NCBI GenBank assembly: GCA_014843695.1
Contig: CM026401.1
Coordinates: 51,014,430 to 51,078,429, forward strand
DNA from: Archivesica marissinica
Taxonomy: Eukaryota; Mollusca; Bivalvia; Venerida; Vesicomyidae
DNA: 64,000 nt
Direction: 5' to 3'
Part shown: positions 33,799 to 45,325 of the stretch, one piece after another
Position numbering within the stretch: the stretch's first letter is position 1
Layout: every line of letters starts with the position of its first letter
Translations under genes and position numbers: made by a program
Notes under the pieces: model-generated
Told to the model about the DNA's origin: nothing
What the model saw: only the letters and a program-made list of their open reading frames with translations
Database searches by the model: none

Positions 33799-34087
33799 CA
33801 GACGGATCTGTAGTCCAGTGATAACACGCTGGACTGGTAATCCAGGGATCGCAGGTTCGACATCCGACTGACCCTAATAAAATTAACAGTCTTTCAGATG
33901 GGACGTTAAACCGAGGTCTCGTGTCGGTGCTTTACACCGTGTACGTAAAAGAACCAGAGGAGACTCTGGAATGGGTCTCTGTCTGTATCATTGCACTATC
34001 CTCCAAAATCTAAAATGACTAATCTCTTCAGGAGGCGTCGCTCATATGTGCAACCGGTAGCGACGATAAATAAACGTAAAACACACA
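33799..34087 (+). mobile_element. SINE-A copy, full length
   Basis: Head CAGACGGATCTGTAGTCCAG through the tail CGACGATAAATAAACGTAAA and CACAC. A 15-base near-repeat (CAACARTAGGGTTCA) lies at 33768-33782 and 34086-34100, a possible target duplication with extra sequence on the left. Confidence 0.85.
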
Positions 34088-34505
34088 ACAATAGGGTTCA
34101 TTGAAATATAGTTACATAGTTTAATGATAAATAATTGTTATTATGTTAAAAAAAAATTGCAACTAATACACTATATTCTAATTATATGTAAATAATAATG
34201 CACATACGTTGCTTAGATATATTGTAACCGCCATGTTATGTTTTATGGCGATGGCCAAATAAAAATATATTGATTGAGTTATTGAAATTGTAAGCGGATT
34301 TAATAGGATTATAACATGCGTAAGCTAACACACGTAATCAAACACGCATATAAACATACATGCATAATTATAGTCTGGTTCCAGGCTAAGTTTAAACAGA
34401 CGTTAACAAGAAACATGTCAAGGAATGATATGTTTTAGCGCAATAATATGTAACTAATTACAATATACTTCAGTATAGCATTAATTCGCTATTCGTATTT
34501 AAATC
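34088..34505. other. AT-rich sequence, nothing recognised
   Basis: No gene or repeat supported. A TCTGGTTCCAGGCTAA near 34373-34389 resembles one terminus of the AGCCTGGG MITE. Confidence 0.3.
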
Positions 34506-34820
34506 TACACATTTATGTATCCACCGTCTGAACCTAACATTCTTTCAGGTGGGACTAGTTTAAACAATATTTTATTTCAATGAATATACATAGTCTAATG
34601 ACCACAATATGAAAATATATTTTAAACCGAGGTCGCGTGCCGGTGCTTTAACCGAGCCCGTACATGAACCAGATGAGACTCTGGAATGGGGGAATGGGTC
34701 TCTGTCTGTATCATTGATTCATTGCACTATAAATTTAAAATGACTAATGTCTTCAGGAGGCGTCGCTCATATGGGCAACCGGCAGCGACGATAAATAAAC
34801 ATAATAAACACACACATAAA
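34506..34820 (+). mobile_element. SINE-A copy, old, with an internal insert
   Basis: Pieces of family A in order (CCGTCTGAACCTAACA, CTTTCAGGTGGGAC, then CCGAGGTCGCGTGCCGGTGC, TCTGTCTGTATCATTG, AGGAGGCGTCGCTCATATGG) with about 60 unrelated bases after the second piece and a duplicated GGAATGGG. Confidence 0.7.
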
Positions 34821-35940
34821 TTTCTTTACAATACATTTCATACAAATCCGCAAAAATAAATGCTCAATTTATGTTCATATTGCACCTGACAGCTATTTAT
34901 TTCAAATTACATTTTTCCCACAGTCTTGCTAGAGAATATCCGTCAAGTTGTCGGTCGGACGATGCATGTGCACTTAAAAAAGTCGAGCCCAATTATCAAA
35001 CACGTCGGAATGTGCGAAAAGTAGCCACAATTTTTCAATTTATTTCATTCTACGTGTTTCGGGCATGTAATTTCTCTTTGAAGCTGTAGGGTGCCTCTTA
35101 TTTACAAGGAAGCCACCAGTAATATTACCACTCACGTGTCCATGGGTGTTTATTGTTACTAACTAGAACGAAAAACATTCCCACAGCTCGCCAGTTTTAA
35201 AACTGCAACCCGGTGGAGTAAGCTTTACGCACGTGGCTATAAACATAAAACGACCACTAGTGATTATTTTGGATGGGAATCGTTAACAATTACAATTTCA
35301 CATGAAGCAGGATGATAGTAAACAGCTGTTTTGAACGGGAATCTTGGGAAAATTTCACTACGCATGTGTGAAAAGTATCACGTGACGCCAACATCTGTAA
35401 TTGATTGGATAACTGGCTTAATATTGTTTAAATTCGCGCGCTCTGCGCGTGAACACCGTGAGAACGGCATCAAGTCATCCTTTTGACAACATTCTTATCA
35501 TAAACGCGTGGCTTGAGAGAATCTGTATAGATAACGTCAAAAGAACTCTTTATCAAAATGTTCTGTTTTTCTAAAAAGCCGATAGTTAAGTACGCGAGAA
35601 TACTTCCTTCATATCTTGTGAAAATGTAAAACTAGAAATTTGACCCCTCTTTAGAAAGTGAATTTCATTCCTGCATGGGTTTGGTTCTATGGAGTGTGGT
35701 ACTAAATCCCTTGATGTCAGTCTGTGAGAGCTATGGGTCATAAGCCCTAGACGCATGCAATATATGGGTATGACAATGTAATCAGCGAGTGACCACAGGG
35801 GCTTGGGATTTCATTCGATAAGTCTAAGCCAGTAACACAACAAATCTTAACTTTTGTGTCAAATGAGTTCTCTCGTAAAATAAACTGATTAAAGGCAAAT
35901 GATGTACAAATAGGAGTATCAGAGTGTCAGCTTGTATAAA
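34821..35940. other. Unique intergenic sequence, no gene supported
   Basis: About 1.1 kb without a repeat that I recognise. The CACGTGAC near 35381 and GTGCGCG-rich patches near 35440 are the only notable sites. The 72-codon frame at 34871-35089 shows nothing recognisable. Confidence 0.35.
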
Positions 35941-35943
35941 CAT

Positions 35944-36350
35944 TATTTACAACGATTGCGAAACAAGTTTTAACAACTTGTATTAATCACTCTCGTTGGC
36001 GCGGATGAAAGCGTAAATGTCATCGTGTGGGAGGGTTCGATCCCCCGTCTGACTCTAATAAAATTAACAGTCTTTCAGATGGGACGTTAAACCGAGTTCT
36101 CGTGTCGGTGCTTTACATCGTGCACGTAAAAGAACCAGAGGAGATTCTGGAATTGGTCTCTGTCTGTATCATGCACTATCCTCCAAAATCTAAAATAACT
36201 AATCTCTTCAGGAGGCGTCGCTCATATGGGCAACCGGTAGCGACGATAAATAAACGTAATACACACCCGTGTGGGAGGAAACCGGAGCACCCGGAGAAAA
36301 CCCATCTGTCCGATCTGGCGACCACCGTACCATCTCACATACTTCCCATA
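35944..36350 (-). mobile_element. SINE-B copy split by a SINE-A
   Basis: The tail part is 35944-36034 and the head-side part 36268-36350 (GGAGGAAACCGGAGCACCCG, then CATCTCACATACTTCCC); the terminal tRNA-like head is missing. The insertion point carries an 11-base duplication. Confidence 0.8.
36035..36267 (+). mobile_element. SINE-A nested in SINE-B
   Basis: Begins in the T arm of the tRNA-like head (GTTCGATCCCCCGTCTGAC) and runs to the tail. Target duplication CGTGTGGGAGG lies at 36024-36034 and 36268-36278. Confidence 0.85.
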
Positions 36351-36715
36351 ATAAACAATTATCTTATATACATGACATTTTCAAAGTGCAAAAGGATCGG
36401 GATACAAGGTTTGACAACATTAGCAACTGTCCTTTCCAAAAGGTCAATTTTGCTATCAATTTGTTACGATTTATGTAGTACTAATATAGTTGTCCGCGAT
36501 AATTATTGTTTAAATTGAATAAGAAAATGACAGTATACGTTTAATAGAGTAATAAAAATGAACACGAAGAATTGAAAACAGCAAGTTTTAATAGCTGCAC
36601 TAATAAACTGATTGACTGCCTCTCCCCGAAACCCCAAACTTCAGATCAATATCGGTCAAGTTGTAAAGACAGACATATCTCAATAAATGCAACTGCATGG
36701 ACAACATCGATTCAA
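36351..36715. other. Unique intergenic sequence
   Basis: Nothing recognised. Confidence 0.3.
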
Positions 36716-36960
36716 AATATAAATAGTTTATACAAATTTATTTTAGCTCGATTGCGAAATAAGTTATTTCAACTTATATAAATCACTCTCGAGACCTCAT
36801 TCCTGGTGGAATCCATCGCCACGAGGGAGAGAGAAGAGGCAACGTGGAATTTAAATGCCTTGCCTAAGGGCACAATCGTAACGGCTCCAGTGGGGCTCGA
36901 ACTCCGGACCGTTCGCATCTGAAGCGAACGCGTATCCACTGCGCTATCACGACTTCCACA
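36716..36960 (-). mobile_element. SINE-C copy, full length
   Basis: Tail on the left (TATACAAATTTATTTTAGCT), body with GAGGGAGAGAGAAGAGGCAA, tRNA-like head on the right ending ATCCACTGCGCTATCACGAC. The head hairpin (TTCGC, loop, GCGAA) would present CAG, as in tRNA-Leu. Confidence 0.9.
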
Positions 36961-37064
36961 AGTAAAATATGAATCAATATAGCTTATAGATATTTAGACT
37001 TCCAGTAAACTTAGAGATGTTCGTTACCAATCAGGATTTTTGTCTAGGATGAAAATGATTCACG

Positions 37065-37151
37065 GAAGCTGTAATAGTGCAGTGGTAACGCGTTCGCTTC
37101 AGGTGCGAAAGGCCCGGAGTTCGCGCCCATCTGGAGTCGTTACGATTGTGT

Positions 37152-37227
<76 letters not shown>

Positions 37228-37292
37228 GAGTGATTAATATATGTTGTAAGAACTTGTTTCGCAATCGAGGAGCAAAAATACATGTGTATAAA
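37065..37292 (+). mobile_element. SINE-C copy with (CT)n expansion
   Basis: The head carries GCAGTGGTAACGCGTTCGCT. The CTCTTCTCTCTCC part of the body is replaced by about 70 bases of CT repeat (37155-37226). The normal tail follows (GTGATTAATATATGTTGTAA). Confidence 0.85.
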
Positions 37293-37329
37293 CTATGAAA
37301 CAGATTATTAATAATGAGAATTACAATAT

Positions 37330-37372
37330 AATATGCACACACACACACACACACACGCACGCACGCATGCAC
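37330..37372. repeat. (AC)n and ACGC microsatellite
   Basis: Simple AC dinucleotide run passing into ACGCACGC. Confidence 0.9.
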
Positions 37373-38445
37373 GCGCATCTCTAGCAACGCATTAAAGCTT
37401 ACATAATAATCATTGACGTTATGCGTGTACCACCAACTGCTTTATTTCCCAATTAAAATTACGTAAACTCCACCATGGAAAGGAATTAATATAAACAGTA
37501 TGCTTGATTTCTAATCTATTACGTCTATATACCATGCACGATTTGCTGTACGTAACAAGTGTATGCACTGAATAAAATTAATATGCTTAGACTAATATGA
37601 GAATCGCTGAAATTCAAATCAGCTTAAAGGCACCTGCAGTCTACACCCGTTATGTCAAATTCCGTTGGACCGAATAAAATACTTCGACATAACCGAAGTC
37701 GATATAAACAGAGCCGGTTACATGTAAACTGATAGTGTCTGAAACGGGACTTTGGATCTAACTTCGAGATAACCGGATAATCGACATAACCGACTTTGAC
37801 AGAGCGGATGTAGCCTGTACTTGCATCCAACGTTCAGTGTACAGCACAGTTCAAATAAACTCACTTGGGACTTTAAAAATGCTCGCACATAGCTCAGAGC
37901 ATAGCGGCTAAAATAGCCGCGTCCATTATTGTAAGTGTTCGATAATGGCTCTCTAATCATTGTCATCAAAGTTTTTTATCAAATCTATATCGTATCTGAA
38001 TCTATAGATCGCTTTCATCTAATCTCGTTTATTCCTGTGAAAATTATGACTACACGTGTTTAAGAGTTGATCGTTGTGTTAGATAACGCAAATAGAGTCA
38101 TTATTAAAAAAATATTATTTTTAAAAAAACAAGATGGTTAAATATTGCCAATCAGAGCTTGTTTCACTGGTGCGTATGTGCGTACAATTGGTTAAGAGTT
38201 TAATTGCTTGTTGGACGTGATTCCTTTGGTCACTTAGATATGTGTTTCGTTTCAGCTGACTGAAGAGTATACTCATTGGTGTAGATCAGATTGTGATCTT
38301 TAGATTTTACTATCGTAGATTACAGCACGTGTGACGTGCTTTCATCTTTATTAATGTATCATCTATATAATGTTATGTGCGGATCCAGGATGTTGGTGTT
38401 GGGGTGGAGTCCTCGTCCTCGCGGGGATATATTGCATCTGGAATG
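37373..38445. other. Unique intergenic sequence
   Basis: About 1 kb. At 37645-37800 there are several copies of a CGACATAACCG-like motif, suggesting an eroded repeat. No coding sequence. Confidence 0.35.
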
Positions 38446-38451
38446 AAATCT

Positions 38452-38525
38452 ATCGAGCGATTAAACTAATGTTGTCAGAACTTGTTTTGCAATCGAGCTA
38501 AAACAAATGCGTATAAACTATTAAT
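38452..38525 (+). mobile_element. SINE-C tail fragment
   Basis: Matches only the 3' tail: GATTAAACTAATGTTGTCAG, AACTTGTTTTGCAATCGAGC, GCGTATAAACT. Confidence 0.65.
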
Positions 38526-38589
38526 AGTTCTAATTTCAAGTTAAATCCTGTTTTATATATATTCAGCGGACAGTTTTTTTTTTATTTGA

Positions 38590-38862
38590 GTGTGTTTTAC
38601 GTTTATTTATCGTCGCTACCGGTTGCCCATATGAGCGACGCCTCCTGAAGAGATTAGTCATTTTAGATTGTTGGAGGATAGTGCAATGGTACAGACAGAG
38701 ACCCATTCCAGAGTCTCCTCTGGTTCTTTTACGTGCACGGTGTATACAACACCGACACGAGACCTCGGTTGAAAGTCCCTCCTAAAAAACACCTGACATT
38801 AGTGTCAGACGGGGGATTGAACCTGTGATCCCTGGGTTAGTAGTCTAGCGTGTTACCCACTC
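38590..38862 (-). mobile_element. SINE-A copy, nearly full length
   Basis: Tail on the left (GTGTGTTTTACGTTTATTTA). The head on the right ends at TAGTCTAGCGTGTTACCCAC, so the last bases of the tRNA-like head are lost. Confidence 0.85.
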
Positions 38863-38936
38863 AAATACAATGTAACCTGTACACCTCTAGAGGTTTGCAC
38901 ATAATATACAACCAATATACCAATGATAAAACTACT

Positions 38937-39098
38937 CGCATTGTCTTGGTATCATTGTCTTGGTATCATTGTCTTGGTATCATTGTCTTGGTATCATTGT
39001 CTTGGTATCATTGTCTTGGTATCATTGTCTTGGTATCATTGTCTTGGTATCATTGTCTTGGTATCATTGTCTTGGTATCATTGTCTTGGTATCACTCT
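38937..39098. repeat. 14-bp tandem array, about 11 copies
   Basis: The unit is CATTGTCTTGGTAT, with very little variation. The VSLSWYHCLGII frame across it is an artefact of the period. Confidence 0.95.
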
Positions 39099-41085
39099 AC
39101 ATATTGTTAAAATATTGAAATCGTTTTGGAAATCAAAACTTCGTGAACGCTTGCACAGTAACACGTGGTCCAATACCGAGCATTCGATTGGTTGCCTCAT
39201 TACCTGTTTCTGGAACTCAATTTTGACGTCTTACGTCCTGGAATCAAAAGTTTAGCTATTTAGATTCATTCCATAGACATGTAAGTTCGTTGACTGTATA
39301 TTTAGCTTGTCAAGACGAAAACAATGATACCAAACACTCAATATCGCCAAAAATTGCGTTACTGGCTTCTGGAATTAAGGTGACGACTGGACTACAGATC
39401 CGTATGTGCATGTGAATGTGAATACATTCTCTTTTATAGCAGATGAATTATTATTACTATGTAAAGTGGTCATTCTTGCATTTATTACGCTCGATTGAAC
39501 TCAGATTGCATATTTTTTATTTGCAAATGGGATGGGCGGACAATCATTGTACAGCCGGTAATGTAAGTAATCCAGTACGAGTTGTTTCCCTTCGTCTGAT
39601 TACAAACTGGAGGTATTTGTAATTTCGGATATCTGCTTTTTCACTGGAAAAAATGCTCCGCCTAAAATTCTGACATGCAACAGATTCAAGCCATGTTCGA
39701 AAACAAGACTTGTTTCGTTAAGAAAACAGTGGAAAATTGCTTCCGTTTGATGTGTGTACACTCAATGATTAATGAAAACAATTAGTATCCTTTCTAATCG
39801 AAATTCGAGAAATAAATTGTCAATGGTATTGGTTTCTTTAAACAAAACTATTCTTGTTTTATTTATAAACACAATTTGACATGTTTTATGGTAGAAACGA
39901 TGGCTACATTAACCCCCATTGATAACCAATGAATAAGCGAATGAAAAATGATGAATGCAATGTGTTAAGCGACTTCAACTAGTGATATCCCGTACCTCTT
40001 TAAAAATGATAAATATGAAATTATAAAAAGAAATAGTGGACTTTGATATTTGATATTCATATGATCGCTCTGATGTATTGTACACACTTCTAGTTTAACC
40101 ATTTCCATTTCGTTGGGTTGCTATTTCGTTGGGGGTACTATACAACAATAATAATAATAATAATATTAATAATAAATAATAATAATAATAACGAGATAAC
40201 TCATTTGAAAAGTCAATCTACCATGACCCCCCCCCCCCCACCCCAACAAGCTAAAACATGAAATAGCATAATGAAACATGTAAACAGTAACCAGTAAAAC
40301 TTTCATAGGAAATAAGATATAAGCTGCAAGAACTAATACTTATATTCATGTATAATTGTATATTATCAGTGTATTTAGGTTATTGGTCTGTTTTTGTTTT
40401 TTAATACCTTTATTTTTTTTATACCTTTATTACCTCCAATACTGGAGAGCAGAACATATAATTTACATAGAAATCCATACAAACAGAATGTAAACTTGCA
40501 TAGAAGATTACAAATAGAATTGTAGCAAGTCGGTGTAAGATCTCCATCGGTCAGACATGACAGTAGATCACCAATCCCTCATATATAAGCGATAAACATC
40601 TTCCACCGAGTCACTCTACATGTAATCCAAGATGTGTATATTATAATGCACACGTGGATAAATAATATTCAGGAGAATTCGTATTGAGTTAGATAATTAA
40701 GTCACATGCACTTATCATCAAATTCAGTACCCTTGTCGAAACGAAATACAAGGAGGACAATGTGACTTCTGATTGGAATACAATTTAAGACAGTAACATG
40801 AATAAATATGCTATTATCAATTTCATAATAGCGCACCACCTGATATATAAAGCTTTGAAGTGTGGAACAGAATGTGCTGTTTCGATGTGATAAGGGAGGA
40901 AGTCCACAAGTGTTACTTTGAATATAAGAAATATTTTCTAAACATTTCCGCATTTTGCTTAGGAGGGTAGATGCCACTCTTTTTACGAGTTATATAGCCA
41001 AAGTCCAGTCCGTGACAAAAACACCCAATACGCTAGAATCTTACATTCCCGCCAACTGTGCATATCGTTATTGGGTAGTATATTT
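39099..41085. other. Intergenic sequence with simple repeats
   Basis: About 2 kb without a recognised gene or SINE. It includes an AAT-type microsatellite (40148-40192) and a C homopolymer (40227-40239). Confidence 0.35.
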
Positions 41086-41089
41086 CGGG

Positions 41090-41400
41090 ACCGGCCATTA
41101 TCCACCCGGGCATTATACATCCGGACATTATCCACCCGGACATTATACATCCGGCCATTATCCACCCGGGCATTATACATCCGGACATTATCCACCCGGG
41201 CATTATACATCCGGACATTATCCACCCGGGCATTATACATCCGGACATTATCCAACCCGGGCATTATACATCCGGACATTATCCACCCGGGCATTATACA
41301 TCCGGACATTATCCACCCGGGCATTATACATCCGGACATTATCCACCCGGACATATCCCCGGACATTATCCACCCGGACATTATCCACCCGGACATTAAA
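41090..41400. repeat. 30-bp tandem array of two 15-bp halves
   Basis: Alternates CCGGACATTATCCAC and CCGGGCATTATACAT, about 10 copies of the pair. The right edge is irregular and passes into CCGGATTTACC and a C homopolymer (41419-41430). Confidence 0.9.
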
Positions 41401-41522
41401 TATTACTCCCGGATTTACCCCCCCCCCCCCCGAAATTACCCGACCGAGCATTATCTCCTCATTCGAACGTTACCCCCTCAACCGGACTGTATCCACCCCG
41501 GACATTATCCACAATCTCTCCT

Positions 41523-41575
41523 CCCTCCCCCCCCCCCCCCCCCCCCCCTCTCTCTCTCCTCTCTCTCTCTCTGTA
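41523..41575. repeat. Poly-C then CT microsatellite
   Basis: About 20 C followed by CTCTCTCT. The tail of a SINE-C-like fragment (GAGTCATTAAATTAAAGTTG, TGACCTTGTTTCGCAAT) follows at 41588-41632, so this is probably the degenerate body of such an element. Confidence 0.7.
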
Positions 41576-41689
41576 TATCTCTGGGTCTCAAGAGTCATTA
41601 AATTAAAGTTGTATGACCTTGTTTCGCAATAAATCTTTAAAAAATGTGTTTAATTTTTAAATCTAGAAATGTATCAGTGAAAATGATTT

Positions 41690-41900
41690 AATCAACTTGT
41701 TGAAAGCAGTGGAATAAACACATTTGATTTCTCACTGCTTTATGGTGTCAACATGAACGTTTTCGGACTTAAGCTGTCAGTAACGTCCTTAATGACGTAT
41801 TTTCAGATGTCAAGTATGGGCTAAACAGGACGTTCTAACACATTCAGCACACGGTCTCGTCGTTTTCTATCATAAGAATACTTTTCAGACTGTCTACTTT
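41690..41900 (+). mobile_element. Partial copy of the 2.18 kb inverted-end element
   Basis: Begins GTTGAAAGCAGTGGAATAAA and contains AACAGGACGTTCTAACACAT and CAGCACACGGTC, colinear with 2180-2400. The opposite terminus is absent. Confidence 0.6.
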
Positions 41901-42001
41901 CATGTTTGTACTAATTTTTGTTGTTAATAAAAATAAAATAATTGCAAAATATAAAAATGTAGCTAAAATAAATAAATAAAAAATATATTTAAAAATGTTT
42001 G

Positions 42002-42102
42002 GTCAGCCGCCGAACGTTCCGTTCGCGCCGGAACCCGGGATCGAACCAGGGACCTTTAGATCTTCAGTCTAACGCTCTCCCAACTGAGCTATTCCGGCTG
42101 AC
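42002..42102 (-). repeat. tRNA-Phe cassette, copy 1
   Basis: A 101-base block, identical in three places, bounded by the inverted pair GTCAGCCG and CGGCTGAC. It includes the tRNA gene and a 25-base trailer with a perfect 6-bp hairpin (CGAACG, GAA, CGTTCG). Confidence 0.8.
42026..42098 (-). tRNA. tRNA-Phe(GAA), copy 1
   Basis: 73 bases fold as a standard cloverleaf: acceptor GCCGGAA with TTCCGGC, D stem GCTC/GAGC, anticodon loop CTGAAGA with GAA, variable AGGTC, T stem CCTGG/CCGGG with loop TTCGATC. A-box TAGCTCAGTTGG and B-box GGTTCGATCC are intact. No intron. Position 73 is G, where A is normal for eukaryotic tRNA-Phe. A T-rich Pol III stop (AAAAA on plus at 41991-41995) lies about 30 bases past the 3' end. 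Confidence 0.93.
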
Positions 42103-43020
42103 AGATAAACAACGAACATTACTTGCAGTAGTTTAAAACAGCGAGTGTATTGGTAAATATATATAGTTCCCGGATGATAACATAAATGCCGCGAATATTT
42201 AAACTCTTACGTTTATAAGATAATGTTGCTCTGCAGTCAGAGCTGAATTGATATTTTATACTATATTTGCGTCATCCTGCCTAAATCGATGATATATTGT
42301 ATGTGTTGTGTTCTTAAGCAGTGTACCTGGGACGTAGCCGCATTATGTGGTTCCAGCTACCCCCTGTGTACGTCACTGTCACATGCAATGTCTAATGACG
42401 GTGATAATTTAACGACCACATATTGAACTAACTGGCACATAATACTATACTGTCATGGGTTATGTTTTAAAATTAAGCAGTCTATCTGGGACTTCTTTTT
42501 AAGCAGTCTGGCATGGGAAGGGGTTATGTTTTTAAGCAGTATATCTGGGACGGGGTTGTGTTCTAAATATGAATCATGGTAAGGGGTAAACCAGTTACCG
42601 TCTCTTGCTGGCAGGAATGTGATATGCATACTGGTATTATTGTCTCTCCCAACTGACGAAAACATGCATAGCCATTGATCTGGGTAAGTTTAATATAACC
42701 TATATAGGTGAAGTATGCCAATATTGTTGTCATCTTGCTTGGTGCAACGGGATGACTTAACCGACGGAGAACCTCACCTTGAAATTCACCAATCGCTATA
42801 GTCGGCAATAGACTTGGTATCCAGTAGGCCTACCAACTAAATGCATGATGTTGCATAGTCAGAGCACATTGACCTGTAATAGTTAGGGGTCATATGAATA
42901 TCACTAATGAATAGAATATTGTTGAATACGTGTAATTATTGAAGCTGTATTTCAATGTTTCAAAGAAATAAAAATAAAGATGTGTATAGGCCTATACACT
43001 CAACAAAATTCTTAATCGGT

Positions 43021-43124
43021 TTGGAATAAAAACGTTCTATTTTGTCGATATACATGTACAGTCAAACCTGTCTTAAGCAGCCAGCCAAGGTAATCACAGA
43101 ATGTGGCTGCTTAGCACATGTGAC
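43021..43124 (+). repeat. Left arm of a 1.1 kb inverted repeat
   Basis: TTGGAATAAAAACGTTCTAT, TTTGTCGATATACATGTACAG and a truncated MITE-2 end (TCAAACCTGTCTTAAGCAGC, then GTGGCTGCTTAGCACATG). The reverse complement is at 44015-44116. Confidence 0.7.
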
Positions 43125-43548
43125 TGGTGTTTTACAGTATTTGGAGCAAACTAATAACAAACTAATATCAATATTCATATCATCTTATTTGATACATTTT
43201 ATAACATATCCTTATGCAATGAATTGTTGTATAATCATCTGGAATAAAATGCATGAAATGTCAATATGGAAATATTTATATTGTATGATATTTAGTTGAC
43301 TCTATATATTATAAAACACAAGGTGACCGATTAGGAATTGTGTTGAGTGAATATTATGATCTATCAATCTATTGACTCTGTATTGGAAATTCAGTTTATA
43401 ATAATTTATTTTATTTTGTGTTTTGCAAAGATAAATATAAATGTATTAGTGAAATAGGTAGAGGGTATATGTTTATTTCAGTGAATTATCGAATTATATT
43501 TCTCTGAATGAGATTGAAAGCATTATATCAAAGGTTTAAACTTTATTT

Positions 43549-43785
43549 ATTTTACAATGATTGCGAAACAAGCTTTACCTTATATTAATCGCTCTCGTTG
43601 GCACGGATGAAAGCGTAAATGTGGTCATTCGTGTGTGTGGGGGGGGGGGACCGGAGTACCCGGAGAAACACTACCTGTCCGATATGGCGACAAACCGTAT
43701 AATCTCACATACTTCCCGGTCCGAGGATCGAACCGAAGTGTGAAGCGAGCGTGCTAACCACTGCACTAATCGGACAGCCTGTGTT
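43549..43785 (-). mobile_element. SINE-B copy, full length
   Basis: Tail on the left (ATATTAATCGCTCTCGTTGG), a G run in place of GGGAGGAAA near 43640, and the head on the right ending CACTGCACTAATCGGACAGC. Confidence 0.8.
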
Positions 43786-43891
43786 TGTTTAAGTTAGTGC
43801 ATCGTAGAACATACGGTGAAATATACGTCGATCATTCACTTAAAACAAACACATATCCTCTTAATATAAGGTATACATAATTTCTACTTTT

Positions 43892-44082
43892 TATTACTAC
43901 TGTCAATCCTGTGTTAGCGGTGTCATCTCAATAAAGCAGCCAACCTGTATTAGACAGCAAGTTTTAAGATTCCCAATATGTTATTTTATTATACAGTTGC
44001 TCTCTATTAAGTAGCCACCTGTGCTAAGCAGCCATATTCTGTGATTACATTGGCTGGCTGCTTAAGGCAGGTTTGACTGTAC
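43892..44082. mobile_element. MITE-2, second copy
   Basis: Ends ACTGTCAATCCTGTGTTAGC on the left and GGCAGGTTTGACTGTA on the right. The interior repeats AGCAGCC and TAAGTAGCC. The left terminus is more diverged than the right. Confidence 0.65.
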
Positions 44083-44116
44083 GTGTATATCGACAAAATA
44101 TAACGTTTTATTCCAA
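44015..44116 (-). repeat. Right arm of a 1.1 kb inverted repeat
   Basis: The reverse complement of 43021-43124 with about 10 percent differences. The match extends past the MITE-2 end into TATCGACAAAATATAACGTT, so flanking sequence was duplicated too. Confidence 0.7.
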
Positions 44117-44130
44117 TTCAGAAATATAAA

Positions 44131-44422
44131 ACACAGACGGATCTGTAGTCCAGTGGTAACACGCTGGACTGGTAATCCAGGGATCGCAGGTTCGACCCAC
44201 GTCTGACCCTAATAAAATTAACAGTCTTTCAGATGGGACCTTAAACCGAGCTCTCGTGTCGGTGCTTTACACCGTACACGTAAAAGAACCAGAGGAGATT
44301 CAGGAATGCGTCTCTGTCTGTATCATTGCACTATCCTCCAACAATCTAAAATGACTAATCTCTTCAGGAGGCGTCGCTCATATGTGCAACCGGTAGCGAC
44401 GATAAATAAACGTAAAACACGA
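44131..44422 (+). mobile_element. SINE-A copy, full length
   Basis: Intact head (CAGACGGATCTGTAGTCCAG) and tail (GTAAAACAC). Target duplication GAAATATAAA lies at 44121-44130 and 44423-44432. It sits beside the right arm of the inverted repeat. Confidence 0.9.
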
Positions 44423-44751
44423 GAAATATAAAATTGCACTAGATATGCGAGTGTCTCGGGGCCCGTTGTTGCATGCAATATTTTAATAATCAAAGTCATG
44501 TTAAAAGTGAGCTATACATATTAATAGCTTTGCTATGATGATTTGTTACAGGGAAATAAAGCTATGGAGAGTCGAACTCAAAAAAGACAGGGTACCTAAA
44601 AATGACAACCATAGTCAAGCTACGTTTAAATGATATACTATGATATTTTAAAGTTGGACAAATGATTTATGTTGGATTTCATGAAAAAATGGTGCTTTTT
44701 TTTTTTTTAAGTAGTTTTAAATAAATAAAAAACACGGACAAAAAATTATTG

Positions 44752-44852
44752 GTCAGCCGCCGAACGTTCCGTTCGCGCCGGAACCCGGGATCGAACCAGG
44801 GACCTTTAGATCTTCAGTCTAACGCTCTCCCAACTGAGCTATTCCGGCTGAC
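44752..44852 (-). repeat. tRNA-Phe cassette, copy 2
   Basis: Identical over 101 bases to the copy at 42002, with the same inverted edges. The flank upstream of the gene is only partly similar. Confidence 0.8.
44776..44848 (-). tRNA. tRNA-Phe(GAA), copy 2
   Basis: Same 73-base sequence as copy 1, including GAA anticodon and G73. Sequence upstream on the gene strand keeps blocks shared with copy 1 (a TAAACTACTACAT-like block and GGGAACTACATTTACC), so the unit was duplicated with its flank. The Pol III stop is A5 on plus at 44741-44745. Confidence 0.93.
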
Positions 44853-45039
44853 ATAAATTGTACGATTGGTAAATGTAGTAGTTTAAATATAGCTAGTGTA
44901 TTGGTAAATGTAGTTCCCGGATGATAGAATAAAATGGCGCGAACATTAAACTGTGTTACTCTCTTGTACGAAATGTTAATAATACTAGTTATATTTTTTT
45001 TCTACAACCTGCATGGAATGAGATTATCTTTGAAATATA

Positions 45040-45200
45040 TTTCGTTTGTATACAGTGTGTCTGTGACGTGATTATATTCTTAAGCAGTCTGCCTGGAACG
45101 GTGACGTGTTTTAAGCAGATTGACTGGGACGGGGTGGCTGGGACGGGGTTGTGTTCTACCAAGTGGGTAACATATTGAGCATCTGTTGCTAACCGGAAAG
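45040..45200. repeat. Flank shared between tRNA-Phe units
   Basis: Repeats of a TTAAGCAGTCTG motif followed by TGGGACGGGG and GGGTTGTGTTCTA occur here and at 42318-42566, both upstream (gene sense) of a tRNA-Phe copy. They support a segmental duplication. Confidence 0.55.
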
Positions 45201-45244
45201 GGGTATTCTTTTTGTTTGGAAATTCCATTTTATTGATTAATGAA

Positions 45245-45325
45245 TAGTTTATACAAATTTATTTTAGCTCGATTGCGAAACAAGTTCTTACAGCTTAGCC
45301 TATATTAATCACTCTCGAGACCTAA
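45245..45325 (-). mobile_element. SINE-C tail fragment
   Basis: AGTTTATACAAATTTATTTT and GCTCGATTGCGAAACAAGTT to CACTCTCGAGACCT. Body and head are missing. Confidence 0.7.

Noticed and set aside
38850..39255. Frame with SWYHCLGIIVL repeats
   Set aside because: Produced by the 14-bp array read in three phases.
41071..41632. Frames of 137-225 codons over the CCGG array
   Set aside because: Open because the 30-bp unit has no stop in several frames; the flanks do not continue coding.
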